This document shows positions 34,515 to 45,009 of a stretch of 64,000 bases of DNA, one piece after another. This DNA is from Candidatus Jidaibacter acanthamoeba (GTDB taxonomy: Bacteria > Pseudomonadota > Alphaproteobacteria > Rickettsiales > Midichloriaceae), in the NCBI RefSeq assembly GCF_000815465.1, contig NZ_JSWE01000096.1, positions 159,850 to 223,849 on the forward strand, in the 5' to 3' direction. The notes beneath the pieces are model-generated. The model saw only the letters and a program-made list of their open reading frames with translations, was not told where the DNA came from and did no database searches. A program made the translations under genes and the position numbers. How positions within the stretch are numbered: position 1 is the stretch's first letter; each line of letters starts with the position of its first letter.

Positions 34515-36866
34515 ATGAAAAATAATAAGAAATGTTTACATTGTCAGCTTGACTTATCTAAGAGCCAAAGAAGTTTCTGCTGCTTCGGATGTGAAGCCGC
34601 ATATAATTTAATTAACAAATTGAATTTAAAAGATTATTATAAATTTTGTAAGAACATTTATAATATATCTCCTATGAAGGTCGAAGAAGTTAAGAACGAA
34701 TTAAATTATGTTGAATCAATTATATATAATAAAGATAAACATCAACATGAAATTAATTTATTAGTTGAAGGTGTGCATTGCGGATCATGCATTTGGTTAA
34801 TTGAGAATACTCTAAAGCAACAAGAGGGGGTTAAACTTGCAAGGATTAATATATCTACTCAAAGGCTGTTTTTGGCTTGGGATGGAGAGGAGGATATAAT
34901 ATATAAGTATGTAGATATTATACAAAAGCTTGGTTATAAATTGATTCCTTTTGATTATAGTGAATTTATAAACGAGAGTGATAAAAGAGAATCTTTTCTT
35001 TTAAAGAGTATTGCAGTATCGGGATTCGCCACCATACAGCTTATGATGATTGTTATGGGTATTTGGTTTGCCGAGCGTGAAAATTCCATGGGTGAAAATA
35101 CCAGAAATTTACTGCATCTTATCTCTATGATTGTTGCAGTTCCTGCAATATTATATTCCGGTTTACCGTTTTTTAAATCAGCATTTGAGGCATTAAAAAG
35201 CCATCGCAGCAATATGGATGTTCCAATATCTTTGGGTATTATAGCGACAACTTTGATAAGCATTTGGGAATTTATCAGAGGTGGTGCTTATACATATTTT
35301 GATTCGGCTGCAATGCTGATTTTTGCGTTACTGGTGGGAAGATACATGGATATAAAATCCAGAAATAAAGCTAAGGAAAAAGCAAGAGAACTAATTTTAA
35401 GGCAAGCTAAAACCGTAACATTAGTTGAGGGAAATGAATTAAAATTGCTTCCGATAAGCAAAGTTAAAATTGGTGATGTTATCCATGTAAGCGTCGGAGA
35501 AAAGGTACCGGTGGACGGAGTCGTGATTGAAGGTAGCAGTGAGGTGGATAATAGTATAATAACCGGAGAGACCCTTCCTGTTATTATTAATAAAGGAATG
35601 AATGTTTTTTCAGGCACGATTAACTTGCTTGCCCCAATTAAAGTTGAAATTAAAAAGCTTGGCGATTCAACTATATTAGGAGAAATTATTAAACTTATTG
35701 AAAATGCAGAGCAGGGTAGAGCAAAATATGTAAGAATTGCCGATAAGGTAGCCGGGCTTTATACACCGGCAGTTTTACTATTATCCGTTTTAACGTTTTT
35801 AATGTGGTATTTACTCGGTAGTAAAATTGATAAAGCTATTCTAAATGCCGTTGCGGTTTTAATTATAACTTGTCCGTGTGCGCTTGGGCTTGCTGTTCCC
35901 GTGGTGCAGATCATTGCTTCTTCCAGGATGATGAGCTTAGGGATCTTAATAAAGTCACGTGATGCACTTGAAAGGTTATCCCAAGTGGATACTATTATAT
36001 TCGATAAAACCGGAACTTTAACACTCGGGGAGCCGAGTTTTATTAATCCGAATAACCTTAGCGAATTAGAGATAAACATAATTTCATCACTTGCTGCACA
36101 AAGTAAACATCCCTTATGTAAAGCAATTTTAAAAGAGTTTAAGGGGGAAATTATTCCGCTTGAGGTAAATGAAGAAAAAGGAATGGGCTTGAAATCAAGC
36201 TATAATGGCGAAGCAATTAAACTCGGTAACAAAAAATGGTGTAATGTAAAAAATTCTGAAGAGTATGATGATATTTATTCGGAAATTTGGTTTAAGCGGG
36301 GTGAACGAGAACCTATACGCTTAAAATTTTCTGATTTGATCCGAGATGAAGCTAAAAATGTCATTAAGGTGCTTAAAGACAAAGGATATGAAATATGGAT
36401 GCTTTCAGGTGATAGAAAAAGGGCAGTAGAGCATGTGGCGCATTTGCTTAGCATTAAAAATTATAAAGCTGAATGTAAACCCCAAGAGAAATATAATTTT
36501 GTAGAGAATTTACATAAAGCAGGGAAGCTAAGTGCCATGATAGGTGACGGATTAAATGATTCTCCGGCTTTAAAAAGAGCACATGCTTCAATGTCTCCTT
36601 CTTCTGCAATTGATCTTTCGCAAAATATAGCAGATATAGTATTTCAATCCAACTTAAATGCTATTTTAGAAAGCATAAATACTGCTAAAAAATCGAATGT
36701 ACTTGTAAAGCAGAACTTTATTATATCGTTTATATATAATATAGTAAGCATACCTATAGCAGCTTTCGGGTTTATAACTCCCCTTGTCGCTGCTGTAACC
36801 ATGTCAGTTTCTTCTATATGCGTGATACTTAATTCGCTTAGATTAAATAAAAAGGATTCTATATGA
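34515..36866 (+). CDS. ccoI: Copper-translocating P-type ATPase, CcoI/FixI type
   Basis: This 783-residue metal pump of the FixI subfamily exports or delivers copper for cbb3-oxidase assembly. It has an N-terminal metal-binding domain with C-x-x-C pairs and the C-C-F-G-C motif, an HMA domain with G-V-H-C89-G-S-C92, eight membrane helices, C453-P-C455 in the transport helix, D497-K-T-G-T phosphorylation and M-I-G-D-G-L-N-D-S-P. The Ser-Pro-containing sequence after it is typical of FixI. The start is ATG at 34515, 4 bases after AAGGGG; an in-frame TTG three bases earlier is too close. The HAD gene downstream overlaps by 4 bases. Confidence 0.9.
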   Translation: MKNNKKCLHCQLDLSKSQRSFCCFGCEAAYNLINKLNLKDYYKFCKNIYNISPMKVEEVKNELNYVESIIYNKDKHQHEINLLVEGVHCGSCIWLIENTLKQQEGVKLARINISTQRLFLAWDGEEDIIYKYVDIIQKLGYKLIPFDYSEFINESDKRESFLLKSIAVSGFATIQLMMIVMGIWFAERENSMGENTRNLLHLISMIVAVPAILYSGLPFFKSAFEALKSHRSNMDVPISLGIIATTLISIWEFIRGGAYTYFDSAAMLIFALLVGRYMDIKSRNKAKEKARELILRQAKTVTLVEGNELKLLPISKVKIGDVIHVSVGEKVPVDGVVIEGSSEVDNSIITGETLPVIINKGMNVFSGTINLLAPIKVEIKKLGDSTILGEIIKLIENAEQGRAKYVRIADKVAGLYTPAVLLLSVLTFLMWYLLGSKIDKAILNAVAVLIITCPCALGLAVPVVQIIASSRMMSLGILIKSRDALERLSQVDTIIFDKTGTLTLGEPSFINPNNLSELEINIISSLAAQSKHPLCKAILKEFKGEIIPLEVNEEKGMGLKSSYNGEAIKLGNKKWCNVKNSEEYDDIYSEIWFKRGEREPIRLKFSDLIRDEAKNVIKVLKDKGYEIWMLSGDRKRAVEHVAHLLSIKNYKAECKPQEKYNFVENLHKAGKLSAMIGDGLNDSPALKRAHASMSPSSAIDLSQNIADIVFQSNLNAILESINTAKKSNVLVKQNFIISFIYNIVSIPIAAFGFITPLVAAVTMSVSSICVILNSLRLNKKDSI

Positions 36867-37501
36867 ACTTAATAAAGCCGAAAGCAATAATTTTTGATTG
36901 GGATAATACTTTAGTGGATACATGGGACATAATCCATGCAGCACTTGGGTGTACTTTTATTGAGTTTGGTAAAACCCCTTTTACTTTGGAGGAAAGTAAG
37001 ATTTATGTTCATAAATCAATGAAGGATTCTTTCCCGTCTATATTCGGTGATGCTTGGCAAGATGCGGCAAAAAGATTTTATGTGCATTATCTGGATAATC
37101 ATCTAACTCATCTTAAATCATTGGATAATACCATTGATACTCTTAACATACTTCGCGAGAATAATATTAAAATGAGCGTGCTCAGCAATAAGAGGGGAGA
37201 CATACTGAGGAAAGAAGTGGAGCACTTTGGCTGGACTGAATATTTCGTTAAAGTAATGGGCTCTTTAGATGCTGCCGAGGATAAACCTTCCGCTGTTCCC
37301 GCATTTGAAATAATGAAATGTATGGAAATTGATTCTCCTCAAGATGTGTGGTTCATCGGCGATAGTATAGCAGATATGGAATGTGCCGTAAATGCAGGGT
37401 GCGTGCCAATATTTTACGGGGCTAATGACGGTTTATATAGTTATTCAGCTGATAGCCATATAAATTTAGCTAAGCTTTTTAACTTAACGCATAAGTCATA
37501 A
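36863..37501 (+). CDS. HAD-IA hydrolase, phosphoglycolate-phosphatase-like
   Basis: This 212-residue HAD phosphatase has D12-W-D14-N-T-L-V-D-T for motif I, V-L-S-N-K-R-G-D for motif II, a Lys in D-K-P-S-A-V-P for motif III and F-I-G-D-S-I-A-D-M for motif IV. The small alpha-helical cap suggests class IA, similar to phosphoglycolate phosphatase (Gph). It is translationally coupled (ATGA overlap) to the copper ATPase, although a direct link to copper is not expected. Confidence 0.87.
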   Translation: MNLIKPKAIIFDWDNTLVDTWDIIHAALGCTFIEFGKTPFTLEESKIYVHKSMKDSFPSIFGDAWQDAAKRFYVHYLDNHLTHLKSLDNTIDTLNILRENNIKMSVLSNKRGDILRKEVEHFGWTEYFVKVMGSLDAAEDKPSAVPAFEIMKCMEIDSPQDVWFIGDSIADMECAVNAGCVPIFYGANDGLYSYSADSHINLAKLFNLTHKS

Positions 37502-37573
37502 GGATTTTTCTTGACGTATTAAAAATATATATGCATAATCTGGACAAACATTTAGATTTATTTAGGTTGTAAA

Positions 37574-37780
37574 ATGAAAGGTGGTAAAGGTTCTAAAAAT
37601 AACATTGCTAACCGTGGAGCGAGTGCAAAAGTTAAAGAAATTAACGGTAAAAAAATAATTCCCGTTGCATACAGAGGAGCAAATGTTGGTCATGGCAACT
37701 TTATAGCCGGCATGTATGAAGATACCAAAAAATTAGTTCTGGACCCTAATGGTGTACCGGTTCCTTATCAGTTAGTTTAG
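37574..37780 (+). CDS. Small basic conserved-looking protein, function unknown
   Basis: This 68-residue protein starts with a Gly/Lys/Asn-rich stretch. The core reads K-I-I-P-V-A-Y-R-G-A-N-V-G-H-G-N-F, with a C-terminal P-N-G-V-P-V-P-Y. The pattern looks like a conserved small domain I have seen in other intracellular bacteria, but I cannot name it. It has an ATG start and no signal. Confidence 0.6.
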   Translation: MKGGKGSKNNIANRGASAKVKEINGKKIIPVAYRGANVGHGNFIAGMYEDTKKLVLDPNGVPVPYQLV

Positions 37781-37934
37781 TCCTGTTCAAGTTTTCTGAA
37801 TAGAAAGAGCATATATATTGTGTCATAATAAGATATGCTGCTAATAATATTAAAGTACCTATAAAAAGCTTTATTAATCATTTATTAATCTTTTATTGCT
37901 AACCTAGCAGAATAAAGTAATTAACTTGTTCTGT

Positions 37935-38510
37935 ATGTCTGCAACAGTTGAAAGGGTATTTAGTAAAGTTCCGGTTGAAAGTATAAAAACCCTTTCAACA
38001 AATGATATGGCTGTTGTTGCTTTAACTATACAGAATTTTATGGATATAATGTTTGAAGAAATTAAAAAAGCGGGCTTTCTTAATTTAGAATTTTTAGAAA
38101 AGTCAGAGATGTTTTTACGTGCCGTTACGCCTAGCTATCTTAGGAAAGAGTTTGACACATTATTAAGTGTATTCAACCAGATTGAGCAAAATTTTCAAGA
38201 AACTAAATTTTACTATGGATTAACTGCTTTAAGGCAATTATGCACCCATGAAACGGATGAAGCAAAAGTATTATTAGACATTGCGGGGATTAAAATAGCT
38301 GATTATGCACAAATAAATTCTTCTCTAATAATATTTTCAACTCATTTAGTGGAAAATATTATTAAATTCGTGCAAGGAATGCGTAAATCAAATCAACATA
38401 AAAATACTCCTATTGACGAGCTAAAATTTAAAATTAATTCAAATTTTCAGTATTGCCTGCTTAATACTGTTGCGGAAGTAAATATGACTATTAATAAGTT
38501 AAAAGCTTAA
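37935..38510 (+). CDS. Helical protein, unrecognised
   Basis: This 191-residue protein is mainly alpha-helical and acidic, with no signal or membrane segment. The frame opens at TTG 37926, but ATG at 37935 is the better start. I recognise no domain. It lies upstream of another small unknown gene on the same strand. Confidence 0.55.
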   Translation: MSATVERVFSKVPVESIKTLSTNDMAVVALTIQNFMDIMFEEIKKAGFLNLEFLEKSEMFLRAVTPSYLRKEFDTLLSVFNQIEQNFQETKFYYGLTALRQLCTHETDEAKVLLDIAGIKIADYAQINSSLIIFSTHLVENIIKFVQGMRKSNQHKNTPIDELKFKINSNFQYCLLNTVAEVNMTINKLKA

Positions 38511-38602
38511 GGTAAAATTTCTTTTAAGTAGGTTCTCTTTATAGTTACGTAAGCATTTATTTATATTATATATCTATTTAATTAAATAGTGGTAATAAGA
38601 TT

Positions 38603-39106
38603 ATGAAACATATGGATAAATGCATGGATAAACCGGTATTAGGAAAATGTACCAATGAGCAAGAGTTTGGTGTTGAATATAGCTTAGATCACTCACATAC
38701 AACATCAAGTTTTGAAATAAGCAAAAGGTTAACGATCATCGATGAGTGTATAGCAACGTATATAAAAAGAATAAATAATAAAAAAGAACTAATATATAGT
38801 ATAATGGTTGGGTACTTAAATTATAGTGAGCATGATATAGTAAGTAAATTGAATGATATTTTTAATTACCCATTATATGATAGTGAGATTTTTAAAAGCG
38901 CAAGACAGCAATTATGCCTTAGTCCTTTAAAAGCTACTTTAACTACCTGCTTATACACACTTACTGAACTTTTAAATAAACATAATATTCGAAGAAGCCA
39001 CAATAATTTAAGTGAGCAGGAGATTGAACAAATATGTATTGGTATTTATGAGAAAAATACAAATTACCGTCAGGTCGAGGGAGTGATGCGTAGTTTATCT
39101 TTATAA
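38603..39106 (+). CDS. Hypothetical protein, unrecognised
   Basis: This 167-residue polar protein opens with a Met/Lys/Cys-rich segment (three cysteines in the first 25 residues) and continues as likely helix. No domain is recognised. It converges with the RadC-like gene, with 17 bases between stops. Confidence 0.5.
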   Translation: MKHMDKCMDKPVLGKCTNEQEFGVEYSLDHSHTTSSFEISKRLTIIDECIATYIKRINNKKELIYSIMVGYLNYSEHDIVSKLNDIFNYPLYDSEIFKSARQQLCLSPLKATLTTCLYTLTELLNKHNIRRSHNNLSEQEIEQICIGIYEKNTNYRQVEGVMRSLSL

Positions 39107-39123
39107 GATAATATTATTTTTAA

Positions 39124-39828
39124 CTAGATCAACCCGCTGTTTTTAAAAGAAAAAGTTTTATCCTTGGATATAATAAGATGATCATGTACAACTATACTTA
39201 GCGGCTCCAGCGCTTTAATTATTTTATGAGTGATCTCAATATCCTCGGGTGAAGGTGAAGCCTCACCGCTCGGGTGATTATGAACTAAAATTATAGCTGA
39301 GGCTGAATAAGATAAGCTTTTTTTAGCTATTTCTCGCGGGTAAATAGCAACTCTATCAACTGTCCCGGTTTGCAAAATTTCATCATGAATTAAAACATTC
39401 TTTTTATTTAAATATAATATTCTGAATATTTCACAATTTTGAAAGCCCATTGTGAGGTTGCAATAATTCAATACTGCATTCCAGTTACTTAAAATATTAA
39501 TATTCTCTTCCGAAGAAATAAAAAGTCGAGAAAATATATCTTGGAGAAGTTTTATTTGGTAGAGTAATGAATCACTTGCCTCAGCCATATCTTTTATTGT
39601 CTCTAAATCTGCGGAGATTAAAGCCTTAATGCTTCCGAACTTATTAAGCAAAGCTTTAGCTTTCGGCTTGGTGTCTCGCCTTGGATAGCAGCTAAACAAA
39701 AGCATTTCAACCAGCTCATAGTCAGGCAAAGTGCGAATCGGAGCCTTAAGAAATTTTTCTTTAACTCTCTTCCTATGCCCTACATAAATATTCAGCTCTG
39801 TTTCTTTACTTTTATCTTTACTGTTCAT
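39124..39828 (-). CDS. radC: RadC family protein (JAMM/MPN+ domain)
   Basis: This 234-residue protein has an N-terminal helix-hairpin-helix-like region (Y-E-L-V-E-M-L-L-F) and the C-terminal JAMM metal motif V-H-N-H-P-S-G-E-A-S-P-S-P-E-D, the hallmark of RadC. Despite its name the protein is not firmly tied to repair; it may be a metallo-isopeptidase-like enzyme or a DNA-linked factor. It lies 3 bases downstream of pccB, so the two are probably co-transcribed. Confidence 0.92.
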   Translation of the reverse strand: MNSKDKSKETELNIYVGHRKRVKEKFLKAPIRTLPDYELVEMLLFSCYPRRDTKPKAKALLNKFGSIKALISADLETIKDMAEASDSLLYQIKLLQDIFSRLFISSEENINILSNWNAVLNYCNLTMGFQNCEIFRILYLNKKNVLIHDEILQTGTVDRVAIYPREIAKKSLSYSASAIILVHNHPSGEASPSPEDIEITHKIIKALEPLSIVVHDHLIISKDKTFSFKNSGLI

Positions 39829-39831
39829 TTA

Positions 39832-41361
39832 TTATAAAGGGAGGTTATCATGTTTTTTCCAAGGTTTTTGAACACTTTTTGTAGTAAGCATGGTAAGCGC
39901 TCTACATATTTTAAATCTTGTGTTAAACGGTCTAATAATATCATCTATAAATCCTCTTGATGCGGCAACGAAAGGATTTGTGAACTTCTCCTGATAGTCA
40001 TTAATTTTCTTTTCAAGTTCGGCAGGGTTATTGGCAACATCCCTATGTAAAATCGCCGCTGCACCTTTAGCACCCATTACTGCTATTTCGGTGTTTGCCC
40101 AAGCAAAGTTATAATCCCCCCTTAAGTGCTTGGAATTCATAACTATATAAGCGCCTCCATAAGCTTTTCTGATAATAATTGTGATTTTGGGTACCGTGGC
40201 TTCGGCATAAGCATAAAGTAATTTAGCTCCATGTTTAATAATGCCATTATGTTCCTGATCTACTCCCGGCAAAAACCCGGGTACATCAACTAAGGTAATA
40301 AGCGGAATATTAAAAGCATCACAAAATCTTATGAATCTGGCTGCCTTCACTGAAGCATTAATATCCAAACAACCTGCAAGGTGCATAGGTTGGTTAGCAA
40401 CGATCCCGACCGTTCTGCCTTCAAATCTACCTAGGCCGGTGATAATATTTTTTGCATATTCCGGTTTTAACTCAAAAAAATCACCTTCATCAACAATTTT
40501 TTCAATAAGTTGTTTGATGTTATATGGCTTATTAGGGTTATCCGGCACTAAATTTTCCAATGACATTTCTACCCTATCGGCCGGATCAAAAGAAGGCCTA
40601 ACCGGAATATCGGTTTTATTTGAAAGCGGCAGAAAATTAAATAACCTTCTTGTTTGCTGCAAACAATCAAGTTCATTATTAAAAGCAATATCGCATACTC
40701 CGCTCTTTAAAGCATGAATAGAGGTACCCCCGAGCTTTTCATGAGTTACGGTTTCATGAGTTACGGTTTTTACTACATCAGGTCCGGTTACATACATATA
40801 AGAGGTATCTTTGACCATAAAGGTAAAATCGGTAAGAGCTGGGGAATAAACCGCCCCGCCGGCACAAGGGCCCATTATTAAAGAAATCTGCGGGATTACC
40901 CCTGAAGCATCAACGTTCCTTTGAAATATTTCCCCGTATCCGGCGAGTGAGTCAACACCTTCTTGAATGCGCGCACCTCCGGAATCATTAATACCTATTA
41001 TAGGAGCACCTAACTTTAATGCCGCATCCTGAACTTGGTTAATTTTCTTTGCATTGGTTTCACTTAAGGAGCCCCCGTAAACAGTAAAGTCCTGGCTATA
41101 AACAAATACCAGCCTACCGTTAATGGTACCATGCCCGGCAACTACTCCATCACCTGAGATAACGTTATCCATCATACCGAAATGGGTGCAGCGATGCTCA
41201 ACAAACATTCCTATTTCATCAAAAGAATCCGGATCAAGTAATAATTCTATCCTTTCTCTAGCAGTTAATTTTCCTTTTTCATGCTGCTTATCAATTTTCT
41301 CTTGCCCACCACCAAACCGTGCAGTTCTGCGTTTTTTTTCCAATACTTCAATAATTTTCAT
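39832..41361 (-). CDS. pccB: Propionyl-CoA carboxylase beta subunit
   Basis: This 509-residue carboxyltransferase subunit carboxylates propionyl-CoA (or other acyl-CoA) using biotin from the alpha subunit. It has the N-terminal acyl-CoA carboxylase core with R-I-x-L-L-L-D-P-D-S-F, the oxyanion-hole region G-A-R-I-Q-E-G-V and the later [11 protein letters not shown]. The C-terminal half has V-D-V-P-G-F-L-P-G and R-K-A-Y-G-G-A-Y. The biotinyl subunit fragment at 1-146 could be its partner. Propionyl-CoA may come from branched-chain or odd-chain compounds taken from the host. Confidence 0.94.
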   Translation of the reverse strand: MKIIEVLEKKRRTARFGGGQEKIDKQHEKGKLTARERIELLLDPDSFDEIGMFVEHRCTHFGMMDNVISGDGVVAGHGTINGRLVFVYSQDFTVYGGSLSETNAKKINQVQDAALKLGAPIIGINDSGGARIQEGVDSLAGYGEIFQRNVDASGVIPQISLIMGPCAGGAVYSPALTDFTFMVKDTSYMYVTGPDVVKTVTHETVTHEKLGGTSIHALKSGVCDIAFNNELDCLQQTRRLFNFLPLSNKTDIPVRPSFDPADRVEMSLENLVPDNPNKPYNIKQLIEKIVDEGDFFELKPEYAKNIITGLGRFEGRTVGIVANQPMHLAGCLDINASVKAARFIRFCDAFNIPLITLVDVPGFLPGVDQEHNGIIKHGAKLLYAYAEATVPKITIIIRKAYGGAYIVMNSKHLRGDYNFAWANTEIAVMGAKGAAAILHRDVANNPAELEKKINDYQEKFTNPFVAASRGFIDDIIRPFNTRFKICRALTMLTTKSVQKPWKKHDNLPL

Positions 41362-41559
41362 TAAAAATTTGCTCCAAGCTCACTTTAGGTAAAGGAAATT
41401 TAATACAAAAATTTAAAAATTACAACATGTTGCACGAAACAAGTTAATAATATCAATAGATGAAATAACCGTTATATGCTTAAAGTTAAAATTAATTCTT
41501 TACCTAAATGGTTGATAGTATTACTCTAATTATGTGGTGGGTAATTTACTTGTGTTTTA

Positions 41560-43209
41560 ATGTTAGAGAGGATTTTTAAGAAGCATAATAATATACATGT
41601 CTCTATTGGAGAAGAAGGTATAGCAGTTGCTTACTTTATAGGGAATAAAATTGCGAGAAAATTATTTATTAGAAGCACAAGTGATGCAGACACCATTGAA
41701 CTCAGGAAAATATTATTAGGCGATGAAGAAGCTTCTTTACATCTTTATATTGATGTTCTAGACCAAACGTATATACAGCGAACCCTCCCTGCAATCAGCG
41801 TATTCAATATTAACAAGCTTGCAGAGCAGCGTCTTGAGAAAGAAACCATAAAGACTCATTTAAAGAGCTTTTTACAAGTCGGCAGAACTGAAGTCGGCCG
41901 TAATGATTGGATTTATATGTTTATTTCTACTGCTTTTGAACCTCCGATCTCTACATGGGTTAAGTTTTTTGAGGAATACAGAAATATAATACAAGGAATC
42001 CATTTTTTACCTGTTGAGTTAAGCACTGTAATTAAAAAGCTAAGAAAGAATCAGGTAAATAGTACTAATAAATTACTAAAGTTTAAAAAATTATTTTCTT
42101 TATTTAAAAATAAAGAAAATAGCGGAATATCTACCTGGGAAGTTTTGCTGACATTAAATAAATCTGGTGGGTTCAGGCAGGTAGTATTTCAAAACGGTAG
42201 GGTGATTTTTACCAGGCTTTTAAATAGCTTGATTGATCCGAATCCTGTGGTGATCGCAGGAGCTATTGAGCAGGAAATAATTAATTCTATTGAATATTTA
42301 AGAAGATTGTCTACCAAAGAGAAGGTAGAAATTTATATTAATATTCTCATATCCAATGAAATTAAAAAAAATATTCGCCGTAATAAATTTAATGCAAAAG
42401 AAGTAAATATATATACACCATATGAAGCAAGTAACATTCTAAAAATTCCTCCTGATATAACTACTGAGAATGACCGTTTTTGTGATCCTCTAATCCTCTC
42501 CTTAATGCACCTTGATAAAAAAAGAGTTATTACCGTCCATACCGAAGAAACAAAAAAAGTTTATATCTATACCAAATTATTCAGCTATTTTCTTACCCTG
42601 CTAAAGCTTGCAGTACCTATTACCATAATATTATCTTTAATTGCAGTATTTGATGCCTTCACGCTAAGTACTGAAATGAAAAATTTTCAATTTAATGAAT
42701 CAAAATTACTTGCAAATTTAGATAGTAAAACGAACTTTAAAGCTAATGAGCAAAAAAAGTTAGGTAGTGACGTTAATGCACAGGAAGTAGAGGAAATAGT
42801 TGAGTTATATGAGCAGTATAAACAATATAATACTAATCCTGTAAAAATATTGCAACAACTGGGAGAGATAAGACCTGACTTAGCTAAAGTAAGTAGGATT
42901 AATATTTCTTATCAAGCCCCGAATTTAAAATTTACTCCGCAATCTAATAATAGTTATGAAAAATCTTTAATAAATAAGTTTTCTTTTATCGGTAGATTTA
43001 CGGTAACTTTCCAGAATTATGGCTCTACCTATGATGAATTAAAAAATAATTATAATGATTATACGGTAGGGCTTACTCAAGTATTTAGGAACTATAGTGT
43101 AAAAGTTTCTTCACTACCTGAAAGTTTCTCTTTTGAAGATTTTAAAAAAGCGCTTACCTTACAAATAGTTATTCAAACGCCGACACAAGATAATGAGCAG
43201 CTGAAATGA
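41560..43209 (+). CDS. Type II secretion/type IV pilus platform-like protein (GspL/PilM-N-like)
   Basis: This 549-residue protein has a cytoplasmic N-terminal region (residues 1-330) that reads like an actin-fold ATPase-related domain. One transmembrane helix follows (about 340-370), then a periplasmic domain that looks like a PilN/GspL ferredoxin-like tail. This layout matches a fused PilM+PilN or a GspL. It is followed directly by a GspM/PilO-like gene (4-base overlap) and a secreted GspB/PilP-like gene. Similar sets exist in Rickettsia with no known function. The assignment rests on layout, not on strong motifs. Confidence 0.55.
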   Translation: MLERIFKKHNNIHVSIGEEGIAVAYFIGNKIARKLFIRSTSDADTIELRKILLGDEEASLHLYIDVLDQTYIQRTLPAISVFNINKLAEQRLEKETIKTHLKSFLQVGRTEVGRNDWIYMFISTAFEPPISTWVKFFEEYRNIIQGIHFLPVELSTVIKKLRKNQVNSTNKLLKFKKLFSLFKNKENSGISTWEVLLTLNKSGGFRQVVFQNGRVIFTRLLNSLIDPNPVVIAGAIEQEIINSIEYLRRLSTKEKVEIYINILISNEIKKNIRRNKFNAKEVNIYTPYEASNILKIPPDITTENDRFCDPLILSLMHLDKKRVITVHTEETKKVYIYTKLFSYFLTLLKLAVPITIILSLIAVFDAFTLSTEMKNFQFNESKLLANLDSKTNFKANEQKKLGSDVNAQEVEEIVELYEQYKQYNTNPVKILQQLGEIRPDLAKVSRINISYQAPNLKFTPQSNNSYEKSLINKFSFIGRFTVTFQNYGSTYDELKNNYNDYTVGLTQVFRNYSVKVSSLPESFSFEDFKKALTLQIVIQTPTQDNEQLK

Positions 43210-43850
43210 AGTTAAGTAATTTAAGAGCATATTTTATTTTACAAGCATCCAAGCCTGGGGCAATTCTACTAGTATGTTTATTAATATTAGGAGGGGTGTC
43301 TTATGTACAAAATTATTTTTCGGGTAAGTATTCTTTTCATAAACAAAAATATGATGATTTAAGATCTAAAATTTTTACTATTGATCATAATATTGCGAAA
43401 ACTAAGGCTGCACAATTAACCTGGGAAATAATAAAGAATAATAATTTTAATAAAATCGGGTTAAGGATTGAGGAAGCTAAAAAAGTTATTGATACAGCAA
43501 GTAAAGACCACTTTATTAATAACCTAAGCATCAATTTATCAAGCCCGGTTATTAGAAAGGACGTAATCAAAAGTAAGATAGGTTTAGAATATAGCGAAAT
43601 AGATATCGGGTTAAGCAGCTACCTCGATACTGATGTTTTTAATTTCATTGATGAGTTAGGCAAGAAGATCCCCGGGTTGCTTAACTATACTTCAATAGAT
43701 ATTTCCAGTTTAGATATAGATATAAATGATTCTTTGTTGCAAAATATAAAGCAAGGGGGATATAAAGATTTAGTGCAGGCTAAGATAAATATAGTTTGGC
43801 AGGATTTTATAAGGCTTAAAGAAAGTAATATTAATGATGAAAATAAATAA
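43206..43850 (+). CDS. Single-pass inner membrane protein, GspM/PilO-like
   Basis: This 214-residue protein has a short cytoplasmic end, one membrane helix (about residues 17-37) and a predicted coiled coil and periplasmic domain. This is the usual layout for PilO/GspM. It overlaps the preceding GspL/PilM-N-like gene by 4 bases and the next gene by 17 bases, so the three are tightly coupled. The sequence alone is too diverged to prove the family. Confidence 0.55.
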   Translation: MKLSNLRAYFILQASKPGAILLVCLLILGGVSYVQNYFSGKYSFHKQKYDDLRSKIFTIDHNIAKTKAAQLTWEIIKNNNFNKIGLRIEEAKKVIDTASKDHFINNLSINLSSPVIRKDVIKSKIGLEYSEIDIGLSSYLDTDVFNFIDELGKKIPGLLNYTSIDISSLDIDINDSLLQNIKQGGYKDLVQAKINIVWQDFIRLKESNINDENK

Positions 43851-44988
43851 ATTAGTAATTGTTTTGCTGCTATTGTTAATTTCTGCAACAGCAAATGCGG
43901 TAGAAAGAATAGGGGATAATATCCTGAGTAATACACCCAACTCTGGGTATGTATCTATCCCTCATAATGATTCGACATCTAAACCGACTGATACCTCTTA
44001 TCCTTTTAAGGTCACTAAGAAGGTTGATATAAAAGAATATAGCGTACAAAGCTGTAAAGATTTGCCGCTTAACTTTTATAATTGCTCGGTGTCAATTTGT
44101 TATGAAAAAGCTCCCTTCGGTAAAATTTATCGTAAGGTTGCAGGAATAGATAATGGAAAGTGTAAATATATTGAAAGAGTAGAAAACTTCGGAGGGATTA
44201 ATTGTGCTTTTCCAAATGATAATCTAGTAGAAATTTCGAACATATTAAAGAAGCATTATATAAGCTTATATGATAATAGTGTTCAACTTAATGATGAAGA
44301 GACAAGCCAATTAAAGGAAATATATAAAGCTTATTGTGAAGTTTTACCAAGCAGTTCATTTACAAAAGTTATGACAATGAATAATAATTTAGGTAAAAAT
44401 GAATTAAGTGAAATAGTAGAATTTACCAAACTTAATGCTAATCAAAATAATACGGTTAAAAGTGAAACAAAGCCGATAACTCAAAATGATCCTGAGTTTA
44501 AAGAAGGAGAAATCCGCTCTATAATGTTTACTAACAGTGAAGCTAAAGGAATTTTAGCGGCAGTTGAGAGCTTTATCAACCTTAGTAAGTTAAAAAACCA
44601 AATTGCTAAAATAGGAAGTATAGAAGAAGCTAAAAAAGAGCTTACTTCATTTTATCTGAATTCGATAATATATCTTTCAAACCAGAGTTGGTCAGTGTGG
44701 CTTAATAACTATAAGGTTCAAGAAAAATCACTCGGGGGAGTTTTAGTCGACAAGGTAAATAATGATTCAGTTGAATTTATATGGAAGACGGCTAATTTGG
44801 ATGTGATTTCTCCGGAGTGGCAGTTAAGACTAATTAAAGATGGTGAGTATTATAAATCTAAAGATAATAGAATTAAAATTAAAAATGATAACGCAGAAAA
44901 TGCGACAATTCATTTTATATTAAAACCTAATCAAACTTTTGTTGTTGATACGCTTTCAATAATTGAAGGTAAGATTAGAAAGAATTAA
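43834..44988 (+). CDS. Exported protein with a C-terminal GspB/PilP-like domain
   Basis: This 384-residue protein has a signal peptide (hydrophobic residues 6-18, then A-T-A-N-A). The C-terminal 100 residues read like a pilot/coupling domain: W-S-V-W-L-N-N-Y-K-V, then G-G-V-L-V-D-K-V and V-E-F-I-W-K. Such a segment is common in GspB and GspC-like periplasmic proteins. The central part has paired cysteines (C-S-V-S-I-C and C-K-Y). Together with the two upstream genes this looks like the periplasmic bridge of a membrane assembly. Confidence 0.5.
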   Translation: MMKINKLVIVLLLLLISATANAVERIGDNILSNTPNSGYVSIPHNDSTSKPTDTSYPFKVTKKVDIKEYSVQSCKDLPLNFYNCSVSICYEKAPFGKIYRKVAGIDNGKCKYIERVENFGGINCAFPNDNLVEISNILKKHYISLYDNSVQLNDEETSQLKEIYKAYCEVLPSSSFTKVMTMNNNLGKNELSEIVEFTKLNANQNNTVKSETKPITQNDPEFKEGEIRSIMFTNSEAKGILAAVESFINLSKLKNQIAKIGSIEEAKKELTSFYLNSIIYLSNQSWSVWLNNYKVQEKSLGGVLVDKVNNDSVEFIWKTANLDVISPEWQLRLIKDGEYYKSKDNRIKIKNDNAENATIHFILKPNQTFVVDTLSIIEGKIRKN

Positions 44989-45009
44989 CTAAAGGGAGAG
45001 AAGTTTATA

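Noticed and set aside
40730-40765. 15-base direct repeat within pccB giving T-V-T-H-E twice
   Set aside because: The protein family has a similar T-V-T-x-E-x-V-T pattern at this place, so the length is normal and it is not a new insertion.
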